Assembly (NCBI GenBank): GCA_902799855.1
Contig: CADCCA010000001.1
Coordinates: forward strand, 1-64,000
Length of the DNA: 64,000 nt
Direction of reading: 5' to 3'
Source of the DNA: an uncultured Erysipelotrichaceae bacterium
GTDB lineage: Bacteria > Bacillota_I > Bacilli_A > RFN20 > CAG-826
Below, one piece after another: positions 33,739-43,512 of the stretch. Under the pieces are notes generated by a model. It had not been told where the DNA came from. It saw nothing but the letters and a program-made list of their open reading frames with translations, and searched no databases. Each line of letters opens with the position of its first letter. The stretch's first letter is position 1. The translations under genes were made by a program, and so were the position numbers.

Positions 33739-35283
33739 ATGGCAAGAGAAAAATACATCAAAAGAAACATAGATAAAACAATCGTTGATTGGTTTAAAGA
33801 CACTAACAAAGTTTTAATGATTTTAGGCGCAAGACAAATTGGCAAAACAGAATCGGTTAAACATTTTCTAAAAAGTCAATTTAAAATAGAAGAAGACGAA
33901 AGACTACCAATCCTTAATATAGAAACCACCCCAGGAGTTAAAGAAGCAATTATTTCTGGAAAAGCGGAAGGTGGCTCTTCCTTTATAAGAAACTTATTCG
34001 CTAATGCAGGAGTATATGCTGATCTGGATATTTGCAAAGTAGTTTTTATTGATGAAATACAAGCTATCTCAAATTCCAAAAAGAATATGGCAAAAGAAGA
34101 AATAAAAGCAATTATGTCGAAACTAATGGAAGAAGATGAATTTCGTTTTATTTTTTCTGGTTCGCTTCTAGGCGCGAAAATAGGAAATTTGGAAGAATTT
34201 ACTAAAGAGTTGCCTGGCGGAATCACTCACTCAAGAATGTATCCAATTAATTTTGCGGAGTTCATTGAATACGCTGACGGAAATAGAGAAAGAATTGAAA
34301 CTGTTAGGAATGAAATCTTTTCTTCAAAAACAATCGATGAAGATAATCACATCTATTTATTAAAAAAGTTCGCAGAATACTCCTTTGTCGGAGGCATGCC
34401 TAAATCCGTATTAGCATATTTTGATAATGATGGCTTTATGGTTTCAAACAGTATGGATGCCATCTCAACTTTAGTTGGTGATTATATTCAAGACACAGAA
34501 AAGTACTATGAAGATGAACTAAATGCCGATATTGGAATTAATATCTTTGAATATCTTTTATCTGGATTAAAAGAAAACGACAAGAAAAGATTGATGAAAA
34601 AGCTTAACGCTGACCCAGAAAGAATCTTGTATGAGTTCATAATTGATAGTGATGTTGGATTGTTGGTTAAGAATATTGAAGAATTAGCTCTTCCTATCAG
34701 CGAGCAAAAGGAACCAAAAACATATTTCAACGATGTTGGCTTTATGAGGCTTTTAATCAAGCGCAGCTTAGAAAAATACAAAAAGTTCGAAGATACCCCT
34801 AAAGGATTAAAAGATTACTTTGATGTTAGAAATCTTGATGATGTTAAAAATGATTTTCTGAATTTAGTGGATAATAACGGTGGCGCAAAAATGAATGGCG
34901 TCGGTCGAATATTTGAACAGATAATTGCTCAAGATATGAAATCCAACTCGTATTCGTTTGCCTATTCATATAAAAAGAAACCTATAGAAAGCGAATTAGA
35001 ATTTATATTGATAGATGATTATTCCGCCGTTGAAGTAAAGTCTGGTGGATTTGAAGATTATCCGTCTTCTCTTGAATATGCCAAAACTGGTAAAAAAGTA
35101 TTCTTCTTAACAATGCTTCCTTATTTAGGGGAATGTGAAACTAACTTTATTTTACTTCCAATCTATACTTTATGTTTAATCTCGCAAAAAGAATTATTAA
35201 GTGTCACTTTTGAAGAAGCTGGTAGTTACACCAAAGACCTATTGGAAAGTGGCAAATTACCAAACACCAAAGGATTCTGCTAG
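33739..35283 (+). CDS. AAA_14/DUF4143 ATPase with PD-(D/E)xK-like C-terminus
   Basis: 514 residues. Walker A GARQIGKT (30-37), Walker B VVFIDEIQAIS (about 97-107), sensor-like FIFSGSLLGAKI and the DUF4143 middle region. Near the C-terminus EFILIDDYSAVEVKSGG (about 428-442) is the D-x(n)-E-x-K core of a restriction-type nuclease fold. Follows the paralogous ATPase after 6 bases, presumably one operon. Proximity to the Thoeris pair suggests a defence or DNA-maintenance function; this is inference from context. Confidence 0.8.
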   Translation: MAREKYIKRNIDKTIVDWFKDTNKVLMILGARQIGKTESVKHFLKSQFKIEEDERLPILNIETTPGVKEAIISGKAEGGSSFIRNLFANAGVYADLDICKVVFIDEIQAISNSKKNMAKEEIKAIMSKLMEEDEFRFIFSGSLLGAKIGNLEEFTKELPGGITHSRMYPINFAEFIEYADGNRERIETVRNEIFSSKTIDEDNHIYLLKKFAEYSFVGGMPKSVLAYFDNDGFMVSNSMDAISTLVGDYIQDTEKYYEDELNADIGINIFEYLLSGLKENDKKRLMKKLNADPERILYEFIIDSDVGLLVKNIEELALPISEQKEPKTYFNDVGFMRLLIKRSLEKYKKFEDTPKGLKDYFDVRNLDDVKNDFLNLVDNNGGAKMNGVGRIFEQIIAQDMKSNSYSFAYSYKKKPIESELEFILIDDYSAVEVKSGGFEDYPSSLEYAKTGKKVFFLTMLPYLGECETNFILLPIYTLCLISQKELLSVTFEEAGSYTKDLLESGKLPNTKGFC

Positions 35284-35345
35284 TCTTAAACATTTTTTCA
35301 TTTTCTTTTTAGCAACTCTTTTTAACATAATCTTTTTATAAATAG

Positions 35346-35465
35346 ATGAAAATAAGCAATAGTACTTTAATACAATTCAAAAACGGAGAAAATGATGCAG
35401 TTGCCGAAGTGTATTTTGCTTTAAAACCTATTGTTTTTATTATTTCTTCTTATATGTCTAACTAA
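35346..35465 (+). pseudogene. Truncated sigma-70-like (ECF) N-terminal fragment
   Basis: A 39-residue frame, with TLIQFKNGENDAVAEVYF followed by ALKPIVFIISSYMSN, resembles the start of region 2 of ECF sigma factors (acidic FKNGDxxAFxxLY, then a hydrophobic helix). The frame stops before the rest of region 2. Either a gene remnant or chance similarity. Confidence 0.35.
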
Positions 35466-35511
35466 TGTAGATTTTTCAACTCACGATAGGCCACTGTATA
35501 TGCTGAGAAAA

Positions 35512-35554
35512 GTAAAAAAATAAAACCTCCTTTGTTGTTGCCTACAGGAGATTT
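35512..35554 (-). terminator. Orphan leftward terminator
   Basis: CTCCT (35527-35531)/AGGAG (35546-35550), extended by AAA/TTT, with a run of T on the minus strand (35512-35525). No minus-strand gene ends here, so the gene it served is gone. Confidence 0.4.
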
Positions 35555-35685
35555 AATTATAACTTATCAAACTAAAATCAACTTTTTGAGATAAAACGGA
35601 ATTTAGTTTAAGAATTCACATTGCCATATTTTAATTGCATTTCAACTATCATTTATAATGCTTTTATTTTATAATATGGCTAGAT

Positions 35686-36669
35686 ATGAATGATATTTCT
35701 CCTTTTGACTTTAGTAAAGAATCTTTTAACGAACAAAGTAACATTTCATTTTGCTATTTAGAGGGAAAATGGGAACAAATAAGTATTAGCGATATTGAAA
35801 AATATAAAAAGATTAATCCCCAAGACTGGCAATTAGCGAGATTAAATTCAATAAATCACAAATATTTCGTCGCAATCCAAACAATCGCAAGACAAGAAGA
35901 GAGATATTTAAAAGAATGGATCGAACATCATCTAAACCTCGGAATCGATTTTATCTACATTTATGATAATAATGACGAAGATGGCCTAGATGATTTTTTA
36001 AAAAGTGTCTTAACCGAAGAAACTTACAACAAAATAGAAGTTATACCTTGGCACGAACCAATGGAACTTCAGCAATTTGCTGCTCTACAAGATTGTGTAG
36101 AAAAACACAAATTCGATATTAAATGGCTTTTAACTATAGATGTTGATGAATTTTTAGTATTAGAAATGTCCTTAAAAGATTTCTTAATGGAATTTGAAGA
36201 CGCTTCCGAAATCTTTCTAAGTTGGGAAAGCTTTAACGCTAGTGGGCAGTTATATTATGAAGATAAGCCAGTAATGGAAAGATTTACCGAAACTTTTTAT
36301 TGCAAGGATGCAGGTGGTCAAGGCAAGATTTTCTTTAGACCAACACGATTGCTTCATTGGGGCATACATTCAGCTAGTTTGACCAAAGGAAAAACAGTTA
36401 ATGTCCTACACAAAGAAATAGTGGCCCCTCAGCCATTTGCAAACATCTATCAAAAAGCGTGGATTAAACATTATTTCACAAAAAGCCTCGAAGAGTGGAA
36501 CGAGAAGATTAGAAGAGGCTGCTGCGATTCTTTTGCCTGTCGCAAGTATTCTCTCTTTTTTGATGCGAATCCAAAAATGAAAAAATATTATGATCCAAAC
36601 GCCCAATTCATACAAAAGCACTCATTAGACCCAAAAGAAAATAATAATAAGGAGAACAAAAAGGAATGA
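35686..36669 (+). CDS. Glycosyltransferase (GT92/GT2-like) coupled to RHS toxin 2
   Basis: 327 residues. FVAIQTIARQEERYLKEWIEHHLNLGIDFIYIYDNND is the typical opening of GT92/Glyco_tranf_2_4 enzymes, with the metal-binding LLTIDVDEFLVL (D-V-D near residue 152) and HWGIHSA near the acceptor site. No membrane segment, so it is cytosolic. TATAAT lies 10 bases before the ATG with no Shine-Dalgarno. The stop overlaps the next start (ATGA at 36666-36669), tying its translation to RHS protein 2. That coupling suggests it glycosylates the RHS protein, as dedicated transferases do for some adhesins; this is inference. Confidence 0.78.
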   Translation: MNDISPFDFSKESFNEQSNISFCYLEGKWEQISISDIEKYKKINPQDWQLARLNSINHKYFVAIQTIARQEERYLKEWIEHHLNLGIDFIYIYDNNDEDGLDDFLKSVLTEETYNKIEVIPWHEPMELQQFAALQDCVEKHKFDIKWLLTIDVDEFLVLEMSLKDFLMEFEDASEIFLSWESFNASGQLYYEDKPVMERFTETFYCKDAGGQGKIFFRPTRLLHWGIHSASLTKGKTVNVLHKEIVAPQPFANIYQKAWIKHYFTKSLEEWNEKIRRGCCDSFACRKYSLFFDANPKMKKYYDPNAQFIQKHSLDPKENNNKENKKE

Positions 36670-39600
36670 AACCAGAAGCCGAATTAAAAAAACCAACAGA
36701 AATACCATCAAACAATAACGCCTATTGCAAAAGAAATTCTGATTTAGAAGATGTTGAAAAAAGAGATTTGTTTTCCAAAAATTTTAACTGCCATAATAGA
36801 GCCAGAAAAACAGTTCTATTTGGGTCTCCTATTCATTATTTAAATACAGCAACCAATAAATACGAAGATATCGATTTGTCTTTAAAAACAAACGAAGATT
36901 CTGTCGTTAACGACACTAATGGCTTTAGAACGGTTTTTAATAAAAACGCAAAATCAAATTCCGTTTTTGAAATAAGCAAAAACAATTACACAGTATCCTT
37001 AAAACTAGTAAATCAAAATGGTGCAAAAGGTGAAGAAAAATCATATAACAAACAAGTAAGCGATGACTCCAAATTTATTGTTAAAGAAAACAATGATGTT
37101 AAATACAATTACAAAGTTCTTAATAACAAAGTCAAAGATGAAATAGTGATTAATAAAAAACAAGATGATTACAAATATGATTTTATTATTGAAGTTAATA
37201 ATTTAGAAGTGCAACTTGCCGATGATGGAATTATTAATTTGGTTGATATCGAGACAGGTAAAATCAAATTCTATATTCCTAGACCTTTTATGGTCGATAA
37301 TGACGGTAAGCAATCTAAGGATATTGACTGTTTAGTGACAAAAAACAGCGAATCGTCTTATTTGTTGTCTTTAATTCCAAATGCTGGATGGCTTAATGAT
37401 AAAGAATGTTCTTTTCCGGTTGTTATTGACCCAGAAATAGTGGAATACGATGACAACATCCCATTTACTATTAGAACTTATCATAAATCGTTCATTTATA
37501 GTTCAGCTGGTACTGGTTACTTTTGGGAGTTAACATCTGATCAAACTTACTTGGACAGTAATTATAGACTCGAAATAATCCTAGACATAGATAGCCTTCA
37601 TATACCAAGAAAAGACATTACATCGCTTATTTTAAATCTCACCCCTTTTAACGGCTCGGCCACTTTGTATATAAATGGGCGATTGTACAACTTTACTCAA
37701 TATGGAATAGACCTAGCTCCTCTTCTCACATCTAATTCCAATTTCCATTTTATTATTGATATAGCGGAAGGCTCATATCTTTATGGCAATATTCATTCTT
37801 GGCCATATGATGGAGTTTATTTTGAAATAGAATACATTTTTGATGAATTTGGAAACACCAAAAAAGACATACAATTGGATGAAAGCATCATTTCGAGCAT
37901 CGAATTAGCAAATGGCGATTTAATGGCGACAATTGCTGATACAGTAGTTAAAACAGGAAATTTGTCTATACCAATTTTCCACAACTATCGTGTGAATGAT
38001 AATGACTTCAAGTGTGGCAAATACTTTATGCTTAACTTGCACCAAAAAATAAAGCAAGTAGGTGATAATTATTTTTATCTGAACCAAAATGGACAATACG
38101 AAAGAATTGATGAAAAGTTCTATTACATTGGGAATGGTTGGTGTAGATATTACGTTCAAAAGAATCAATTGACACTTGATTCCAACCAAGAATTAGTGGT
38201 GGTCATCAATGGCGTTACTTATAAAGTTTATCGAGAACTCATTACTGATTCAGGATTATCTTTTTCTTCGCGATTAGAAAATGTTAATAGCATTAGATAC
38301 ATAGATCAAAGGATAGATGAAGAAAAAGAATTGCAAGACTACCTTGACAACTGTATATCCTCACTAAAATCTCTTAAATTATTCAATTATAATACTAAAA
38401 CAAGGATAAGCTTCGGTTTGTCAATGTCTTATGAATATGACAATTTTTCATCTTTTTTAAGTATGACATCCTATTATATTTTGATAATGGATGAAGCCAC
38501 AATCCTTCAATACTTGTCATTACTAGAACAAATTGATTCGTTAAATATACAAATATCTGATTGCAATTATCGCTACAGCAAGATTGATAGTGATGATACA
38601 GATCAAAGGCAAATTATAACAGACCAAATAATTCAATATAATGAGCAAATAACATTAATCAACAACCAATTGTCAAATATTGTGGATCAAGCAAAAAAAC
38701 AGAAAAGTCAAATAGAAAAACTATATTCAAACTATTTAACAAAAAGGAAAGAATATCAAGATTTGAGAAGATTATTACCATTGTGGGTTCTGGATAATGG
38801 CTCCATAAAATATGGTTTTAATTATCTTGGGAATCTCTGTGCAATATTTAACGATAGTAACGACTATTTATCTATTATTTGGAAGTTAATGAATATCCAA
38901 GAAGAACAAAAGGAAATAATCGGGGAAGTTATTACCAATGATAAATCAGCCGTTTTTGAATATGATTATTATGGAAAGTTGCTTTCGATAAACAATGATG
39001 GAAAAATAGTAAAATTCAACTATAACAACGATAAATTAGAAGGAATTTTTTACCCCAATTGTCAATTCGTTCGTTTCCTATATAAGTCAACGAATCTCTT
39101 AACTTCTATAGCAACATCCAATCAAAAAATATATGACTTCTCATACGATAATTTGGCAAGAGTTAATAACATAAGGACTAGTTCTTTTGTTAATACTCTT
39201 GACATATCATCTATCCGTGTTTTAAAAGAAACAAACTATTATTCAAATTTATCAAAATATCAAACAAGCAATATAAGCATTACATATCAAGATTGGAAAA
39301 CAACTATATGCGATAATGACAAATATGCTTACTATTTCTTTGATAGCAATAGACATGTTTACATGTCATACTCTAGTTATAATAGTGTTTATGATAATTT
39401 AAAATTATCATATTTGGACAAAGAATTCTGCTTAGTAAATATTTGCCCTAAAAAGACATGGCAGAGAGTCGATTCTGTATCAACGATGGACGCTGAACTG
39501 CAAGATATTTTGGACGAAATGAATATTTCTTCTAATGCTTTGCCAAACATTTCATCTTTGACCAACGGGCAATATCCTAATTATGGTGAAGCAGATTATG

Positions 39601-42503
39601 TCATTTCTTACTTAGACTACTTTAATAGAGTCATAGAAGAAAAGACAAATTGGCAAAAAATTGCCACAAATAAATATGTTAGAACAATAACTAATTATTT
39701 TTACGGGGCGCAATATTACTTAAATCCTTGTATTAAAAAAACAATAACTCATTACGAAAGCTCAAACCCATCTAATTCTCAATCTATAATTGAAAAATAT
39801 AAGGAAATTGAAGAATACGAATATGATGCTAATAGCAGGATAACGAAAACTAAACACTATGTTTTAGGAGAAGAATTAGTAAATGGAATTGATATATCAG
39901 AATTCGAATATGATAAAAAAGGAAATCAAATAATTAAAAGATCTTACAATACTTTAGATTCTGCTACTAAATTCTACGAAGAAAGTGAATACTTTGATAA
40001 TGGTTTATTGTCTAAAGCTTTTAGCGACACAAAAGAAAATGTAACTCATTATTCTTATGACAGTTCAGACAATTTAATATCTGAACTCCATACCGATGAT
40101 ATAAAAGTATCTTATGGTTATGATCAATTAGGAGCATTAAACTCTATTTCGCAATCGACCGAAATAGGAGAACAGAATAAAGTTAACAGAGACAATTTGT
40201 TTGATTCAACTGTAACCATGTCTGATGGAAATAATCGTGTTTTGTTTGCTTACGACAAAAAAAGAAGAACCAAATCAATCAATCACAATGGTGTGGTTAC
40301 TTCTTTTACATATAGCGGCTCATCTTATGATGATACAAGTTATGTTTATCCTTCTAATACGTCAATCAACGGAGTTCAATTTTATGGCTATAGAGCAGAC
40401 AAAATTGTTACAACTGCGTATGGTATTTCTACGGAAACTTATTACGACAAAAAAGGACGTCTTTTTGAAATAAAAGAAGGGAATATAGATAAATATCGTG
40501 CAAATTATGATTCCGATTTATTACAAAAAGAGTTTGTTAGGAAAAATAACTCATCATCTACTGGTTTCTTTATCAATTACACATACGATTCCTATCGCCG
40601 TCCAATTGATATTGAGATCATGGATAATGGGAATATTTCTTTGACAGAAAATTATGGATATGATGATCATGGGAAAATTACTGGCAAAACATTAAATTTT
40701 TATGGCGGCGAATATGATTATTATTATTCTTATTCAGAGGATTCGCGTCATATTTTAAAGGCGATTTCTATCTTTGATGACTATGTGATTCATCCATTCA
40801 TTGACGAAAATGCGCGATACACAGGAAGAGAAATATTTGATAGCAACAATAATCTGTTACAAAAAGAAAGAATAATTTATCGACAAATTGGTGAACGCTC
40901 TACTATTGTTCCTAGTAGTGTTTACTATGATTCTTTCAGCAGTGGGGTTAAAACATCTTCTACAAACATTAAATATAAATACGATTCATCCAATAAAATT
41001 ACTGAAATTCGAGAAAATGATGTTTTAGTTAACAAATATCAATACGACTCACTAAATCGCCTTATTAGAGAAGATAATAGAAAATTAAATAAATCGTTCT
41101 TCTTTACGTATGACAACAACGGCAATCTTTTATCAAAAAAAGAAACCAATTATACGCTGGCAAAAAAAGATGAAATATTATCATTTAACGATGAGATTGA
41201 TTGTTTGTATGAGGGGGATAAATTGATCTCGTTTGATGGAGAATCAATCGTGTATGACCAATATAATAGGCCAACTAATTATCGTGGTAGTACGATGCTT
41301 TGGGATGGTAACAAGCTAGTTCAATTTGGCAATCTAACTTTTTCCTATGATGGTTTAGGCAGAAGAATATCTCAAGGATCAATTAATTATCTTTACGATT
41401 CGAGCAATAAATTGATAGGGCAAAACAACCAGGGCAATGTTTTAATATTTGCTTATGACAATTCTGGAGTTACTGGTTTCAGATACAATGGTAGCGAATA
41501 TATTTATCAAAAGAATATTCAAGGAGATGTAATTAGCATTGTTTGTATTGATACCAACCAAAAGGTTGCTTCCTATGTATATGATGCTTGGGGAAATCAC
41601 ATTGTTTTAGATGAGAGTGGAAATGTAATAACTAACCATTCCCATATAGGCTTTATTAATCCATTCAGATATCGTTCATACTATTTTGATGACGAGACAG
41701 GTTTCTATTATTTAGAATCCCGTTATTATGACCCAAGAATTTGCAGATTCATTAGCATTGACGATATAAAATGTTTTAATCCCAATACCCCAAACGGATT
41801 AAACATGTGGATTTATTGTCTGAACAACCCAATCTTATATATCGATAATTCTGGCCGCATGCCAGAATGGGCTTATTGGTTAATAGGTTTGGCCGTTATT
41901 GCTGTTTTGGCCGTAGCCACTGTCTTCACAGCAGGTGCTGCTGGGGTAGGTGTTGGTGCTGCTTTTGCTGCAGGTTTTGCTGGCTATGCAATTGGATCTG
42001 GTGTTGCTGGTGCGGCTGTAACTATCGTTTCTTCTGCTTTTGCTGGTGCTGTCGTTGGAGCAGGGATTGGAATGATATCGGGCGCTATAATTGGTGGCTT
42101 AACAACGATGTCCTGGTCAGGTGTTTTGAGTGGCGCTTCACATGGTTTTATGTGGGGGTCTATTACAGGGGCGATTACTGGTGGTATTAAAGGGGCTATC
42201 AATTATGCCACCTCTACACCTTTATATCGTTCAGTATCCAAAGATGAATTGAACGACATAAAAAAGTTTGGCTTTCGTTCAAACGGAAGAAGCGAAGGAA
42301 AATATTTTTGGGGAACAGAGTCTGGAGTTAACAAATACAGTGCGTGGGCCAACCAAACAGATGTTGTTGGAATAAGAGTTTCAAAAAGTTTTGTCAATAA
42401 CACTATTACATGTTGGTCTAACTTAGATGGTTATGGCAAAGCTTACTTTTTTTCAGACATTGAATATCTTTATAAAGTTTTGAAAGGACTTTGGTTTTTC
42501 TAG
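36666..42503 (+). CDS. RHS/YD-repeat polymorphic toxin 2 with ART-like tip
   Basis: 1945 residues. Same architecture as RHS protein 1: a beta-rich N-terminus with SFPVVIDPEIVEYD, a coiled-coil insert (about 625-700), YD repeats (FDYDSxGxL-type units) and the core end NPFRYRSYYFDDETGFYYLESRYYDPRICRF, then DNSGR near 1728. The tip has a long Gly/Ala-rich hydrophobic segment (about 1735-1845), then a 95-residue domain starting LYRSVSKDELNDIKKFGF and EGKYFWG, a pattern of ADP-ribosyltransferase-like toxins. No signal peptide. GGAG before the ATG, which lies in the ATGA overlap with the glycosyltransferase. Toxin class is moderately supported. Confidence 0.88.
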   Translation: MKPEAELKKPTEIPSNNNAYCKRNSDLEDVEKRDLFSKNFNCHNRARKTVLFGSPIHYLNTATNKYEDIDLSLKTNEDSVVNDTNGFRTVFNKNAKSNSVFEISKNNYTVSLKLVNQNGAKGEEKSYNKQVSDDSKFIVKENNDVKYNYKVLNNKVKDEIVINKKQDDYKYDFIIEVNNLEVQLADDGIINLVDIETGKIKFYIPRPFMVDNDGKQSKDIDCLVTKNSESSYLLSLIPNAGWLNDKECSFPVVIDPEIVEYDDNIPFTIRTYHKSFIYSSAGTGYFWELTSDQTYLDSNYRLEIILDIDSLHIPRKDITSLILNLTPFNGSATLYINGRLYNFTQYGIDLAPLLTSNSNFHFIIDIAEGSYLYGNIHSWPYDGVYFEIEYIFDEFGNTKKDIQLDESIISSIELANGDLMATIADTVVKTGNLSIPIFHNYRVNDNDFKCGKYFMLNLHQKIKQVGDNYFYLNQNGQYERIDEKFYYIGNGWCRYYVQKNQLTLDSNQELVVVINGVTYKVYRELITDSGLSFSSRLENVNSIRYIDQRIDEEKELQDYLDNCISSLKSLKLFNYNTKTRISFGLSMSYEYDNFSSFLSMTSYYILIMDEATILQYLSLLEQIDSLNIQISDCNYRYSKIDSDDTDQRQIITDQIIQYNEQITLINNQLSNIVDQAKKQKSQIEKLYSNYLTKRKEYQDLRRLLPLWVLDNGSIKYGFNYLGNLCAIFNDSNDYLSIIWKLMNIQEEQKEIIGEVITNDKSAVFEYDYYGKLLSINNDGKIVKFNYNNDKLEGIFYPNCQFVRFLYKSTNLLTSIATSNQKIYDFSYDNLARVNNIRTSSFVNTLDISSIRVLKETNYYSNLSKYQTSNISITYQDWKTTICDNDKYAYYFFDSNRHVYMSYSSYNSVYDNLKLSYLDKEFCLVNICPKKTWQRVDSVSTMDAELQDILDEMNISSNALPNISSLTNGQYPNYGEADYVISYLDYFNRVIEEKTNWQKIATNKYVRTITNYFYGAQYYLNPCIKKTITHYESSNPSNSQSIIEKYKEIEEYEYDANSRITKTKHYVLGEELVNGIDISEFEYDKKGNQIIKRSYNTLDSATKFYEESEYFDNGLLSKAFSDTKENVTHYSYDSSDNLISELHTDDIKVSYGYDQLGALNSISQSTEIGEQNKVNRDNLFDSTVTMSDGNNRVLFAYDKKRRTKSINHNGVVTSFTYSGSSYDDTSYVYPSNTSINGVQFYGYRADKIVTTAYGISTETYYDKKGRLFEIKEGNIDKYRANYDSDLLQKEFVRKNNSSSTGFFINYTYDSYRRPIDIEIMDNGNISLTENYGYDDHGKITGKTLNFYGGEYDYYYSYSEDSRHILKAISIFDDYVIHPFIDENARYTGREIFDSNNNLLQKERIIYRQIGERSTIVPSSVYYDSFSSGVKTSSTNIKYKYDSSNKITEIRENDVLVNKYQYDSLNRLIREDNRKLNKSFFFTYDNNGNLLSKKETNYTLAKKDEILSFNDEIDCLYEGDKLISFDGESIVYDQYNRPTNYRGSTMLWDGNKLVQFGNLTFSYDGLGRRISQGSINYLYDSSNKLIGQNNQGNVLIFAYDNSGVTGFRYNGSEYIYQKNIQGDVISIVCIDTNQKVASYVYDAWGNHIVLDESGNVITNHSHIGFINPFRYRSYYFDDETGFYYLESRYYDPRICRFISIDDIKCFNPNTPNGLNMWIYCLNNPILYIDNSGRMPEWAYWLIGLAVIAVLAVATVFTAGAAGVGVGAAFAAGFAGYAIGSGVAGAAVTIVSSAFAGAVVGAGIGMISGAIIGGLTTMSWSGVLSGASHGFMWGSITGAITGGIKGAINYATSTPLYRSVSKDELNDIKKFGFRSNGRSEGKYFWGTESGVNKYSAWANQTDVVGIRVSKSFVNNTITCWSNLDGYGKAYFFSDIEYLYKVLKGLWFF

Positions 42504-42504
42504 T

Positions 42505-42870
42505 ATGGATAATAACATATACATTGTTGATATTGTTTGGTTGCAAGATTATATAAAAAAAATACCTGAAGACACTAGCTTTCCAAATTTTGGAATGGTG
42601 ATGGATGCCCCTTCTAGATATAAATCTTTTGCGGATGGTTGGAGTGTAATGATACAAATGATTCATATGACATCAATCAACGAAGGCAAAGCGTATTTAC
42701 GCTATTTTGCTTGGGATAGTATCCCAGAATTTACCTCAATAGGAATGAAAATAGTTTTAAGACAAGGTTTTGAAATTGTTGCAACAGGAACTATAGTTGG
42801 AATGGTTGAAGATTGTTTAGTTTTTAATCAGTTGGTTTCATGGAATCCCATTATTCCAAAAAAAGCTTAG
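42505..42870 (+). CDS. Putative immunity protein for RHS toxin 2
   Basis: 121 residues, soluble. The start is one base after the RHS stop, the normal immunity position. Beta-rich; GKAYLRYFAWDSIPEFTSIGMKIVLRQGFEIVATGTI loosely recalls the beta-barrel seen in some EF-Tu-domain-like immunity proteins. No family confirmed. Function inferred from its place directly behind the toxin tip. Confidence 0.65.
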   Translation: MDNNIYIVDIVWLQDYIKKIPEDTSFPNFGMVMDAPSRYKSFADGWSVMIQMIHMTSINEGKAYLRYFAWDSIPEFTSIGMKIVLRQGFEIVATGTIVGMVEDCLVFNQLVSWNPIIPKKA

Positions 42871-43512
42871 ATATTAAAAACAAAACGGATTGGTGGAAGT
42901 ATAAGCTCATATTAGGAAATTAATCAAAATTCAGTTGACGCCCTTTGTTTGTTTTATTTTTTTGCAAGTGCATATCAGTTTTTGATGGATAAAGTCCTTT
43001 ACCAACTGGCTTTTATAATGTTTTAAAAACAGTATGCAGAAGGACTTAAAATATAGTTTTTCTAACTTTATAACAAAAAGAGCCACAATTGATGTGACCC
43101 TGATTGTAATTATTTGTCGCGCTTCTTTTTGTCTTCTTCATACATATCCGCTATTGCTTGTCTATTTCTAGATTTAAAAATTCACAAGATTTTAATAAGA
43201 TTGGATTCGAACTTTCTAAAGATAAAAAGGTCAAATGGCTTCCGGTGGGCTTTAAGAAAAATGGTGGTTATGAGAAATCATTAGACATCGTTAGGGCCTT
43301 TAAAATGTACTTCCAACATTACTGCGGTTGTCAATTCTCAATTAGAACCGCAGGTTCAGAGGCCACAAAGCGTTGCGAACTGACATTAAAAATAAATACA
43401 ATGGTTATACATCGACTTCATCTTCTTTGGAACAGAAGACTAGTTTTAGGCATTATTTAAATAGTACCTCTTACGTTGAAACAAACCATTGAACGAATAG
43501 AGGCACTTTATA
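42871..43512. other. Decayed region after the RHS 2 cassette
   Basis: No firm gene. On the minus strand 43114-43180 reads as the last codons of a lost gene (IFKSRNRQAIADMYEEDKKKRDK, stop) followed by an intact terminator (43074-43101). On the plus strand a stop-free stretch (43158-43460) has only a TTG start, no ribosome-binding site and an odd composition; it is probably a relic. Confidence 0.5.
43074..43101 (-). terminator. Terminator of a truncated minus-strand gene
   Basis: AGAGCCACA (43079-43087) pairs with TGTGACCCT (43093-43101) with wobble pairs; on the minus strand it is followed by TTTTTG. It lies just after the surviving stop codon of the gene relic. Confidence 0.65.

Larger units (their letters stand above)
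35284..35685. other. Gene-poor spacer with relics
   Basis: Contains a truncated sigma-factor-like frame (35346-35465) and a minus-direction terminator (35512-35554) with no gene left to terminate, both listed separately. The rest is AT-rich and shows nothing else. Confidence 0.5.

Noticed and set aside
41867..42190. Cys/Trp-rich frame inside the RHS 2 tip
   Set aside because: It is the shifted reading of Gly/Ala-rich codons of the RHS gene and has no start signal.
43158..43460. 100-residue frame as a gene
   Set aside because: TTG start, no ribosome-binding site, unlikely composition and overlap with the tail of a lost minus-strand gene.
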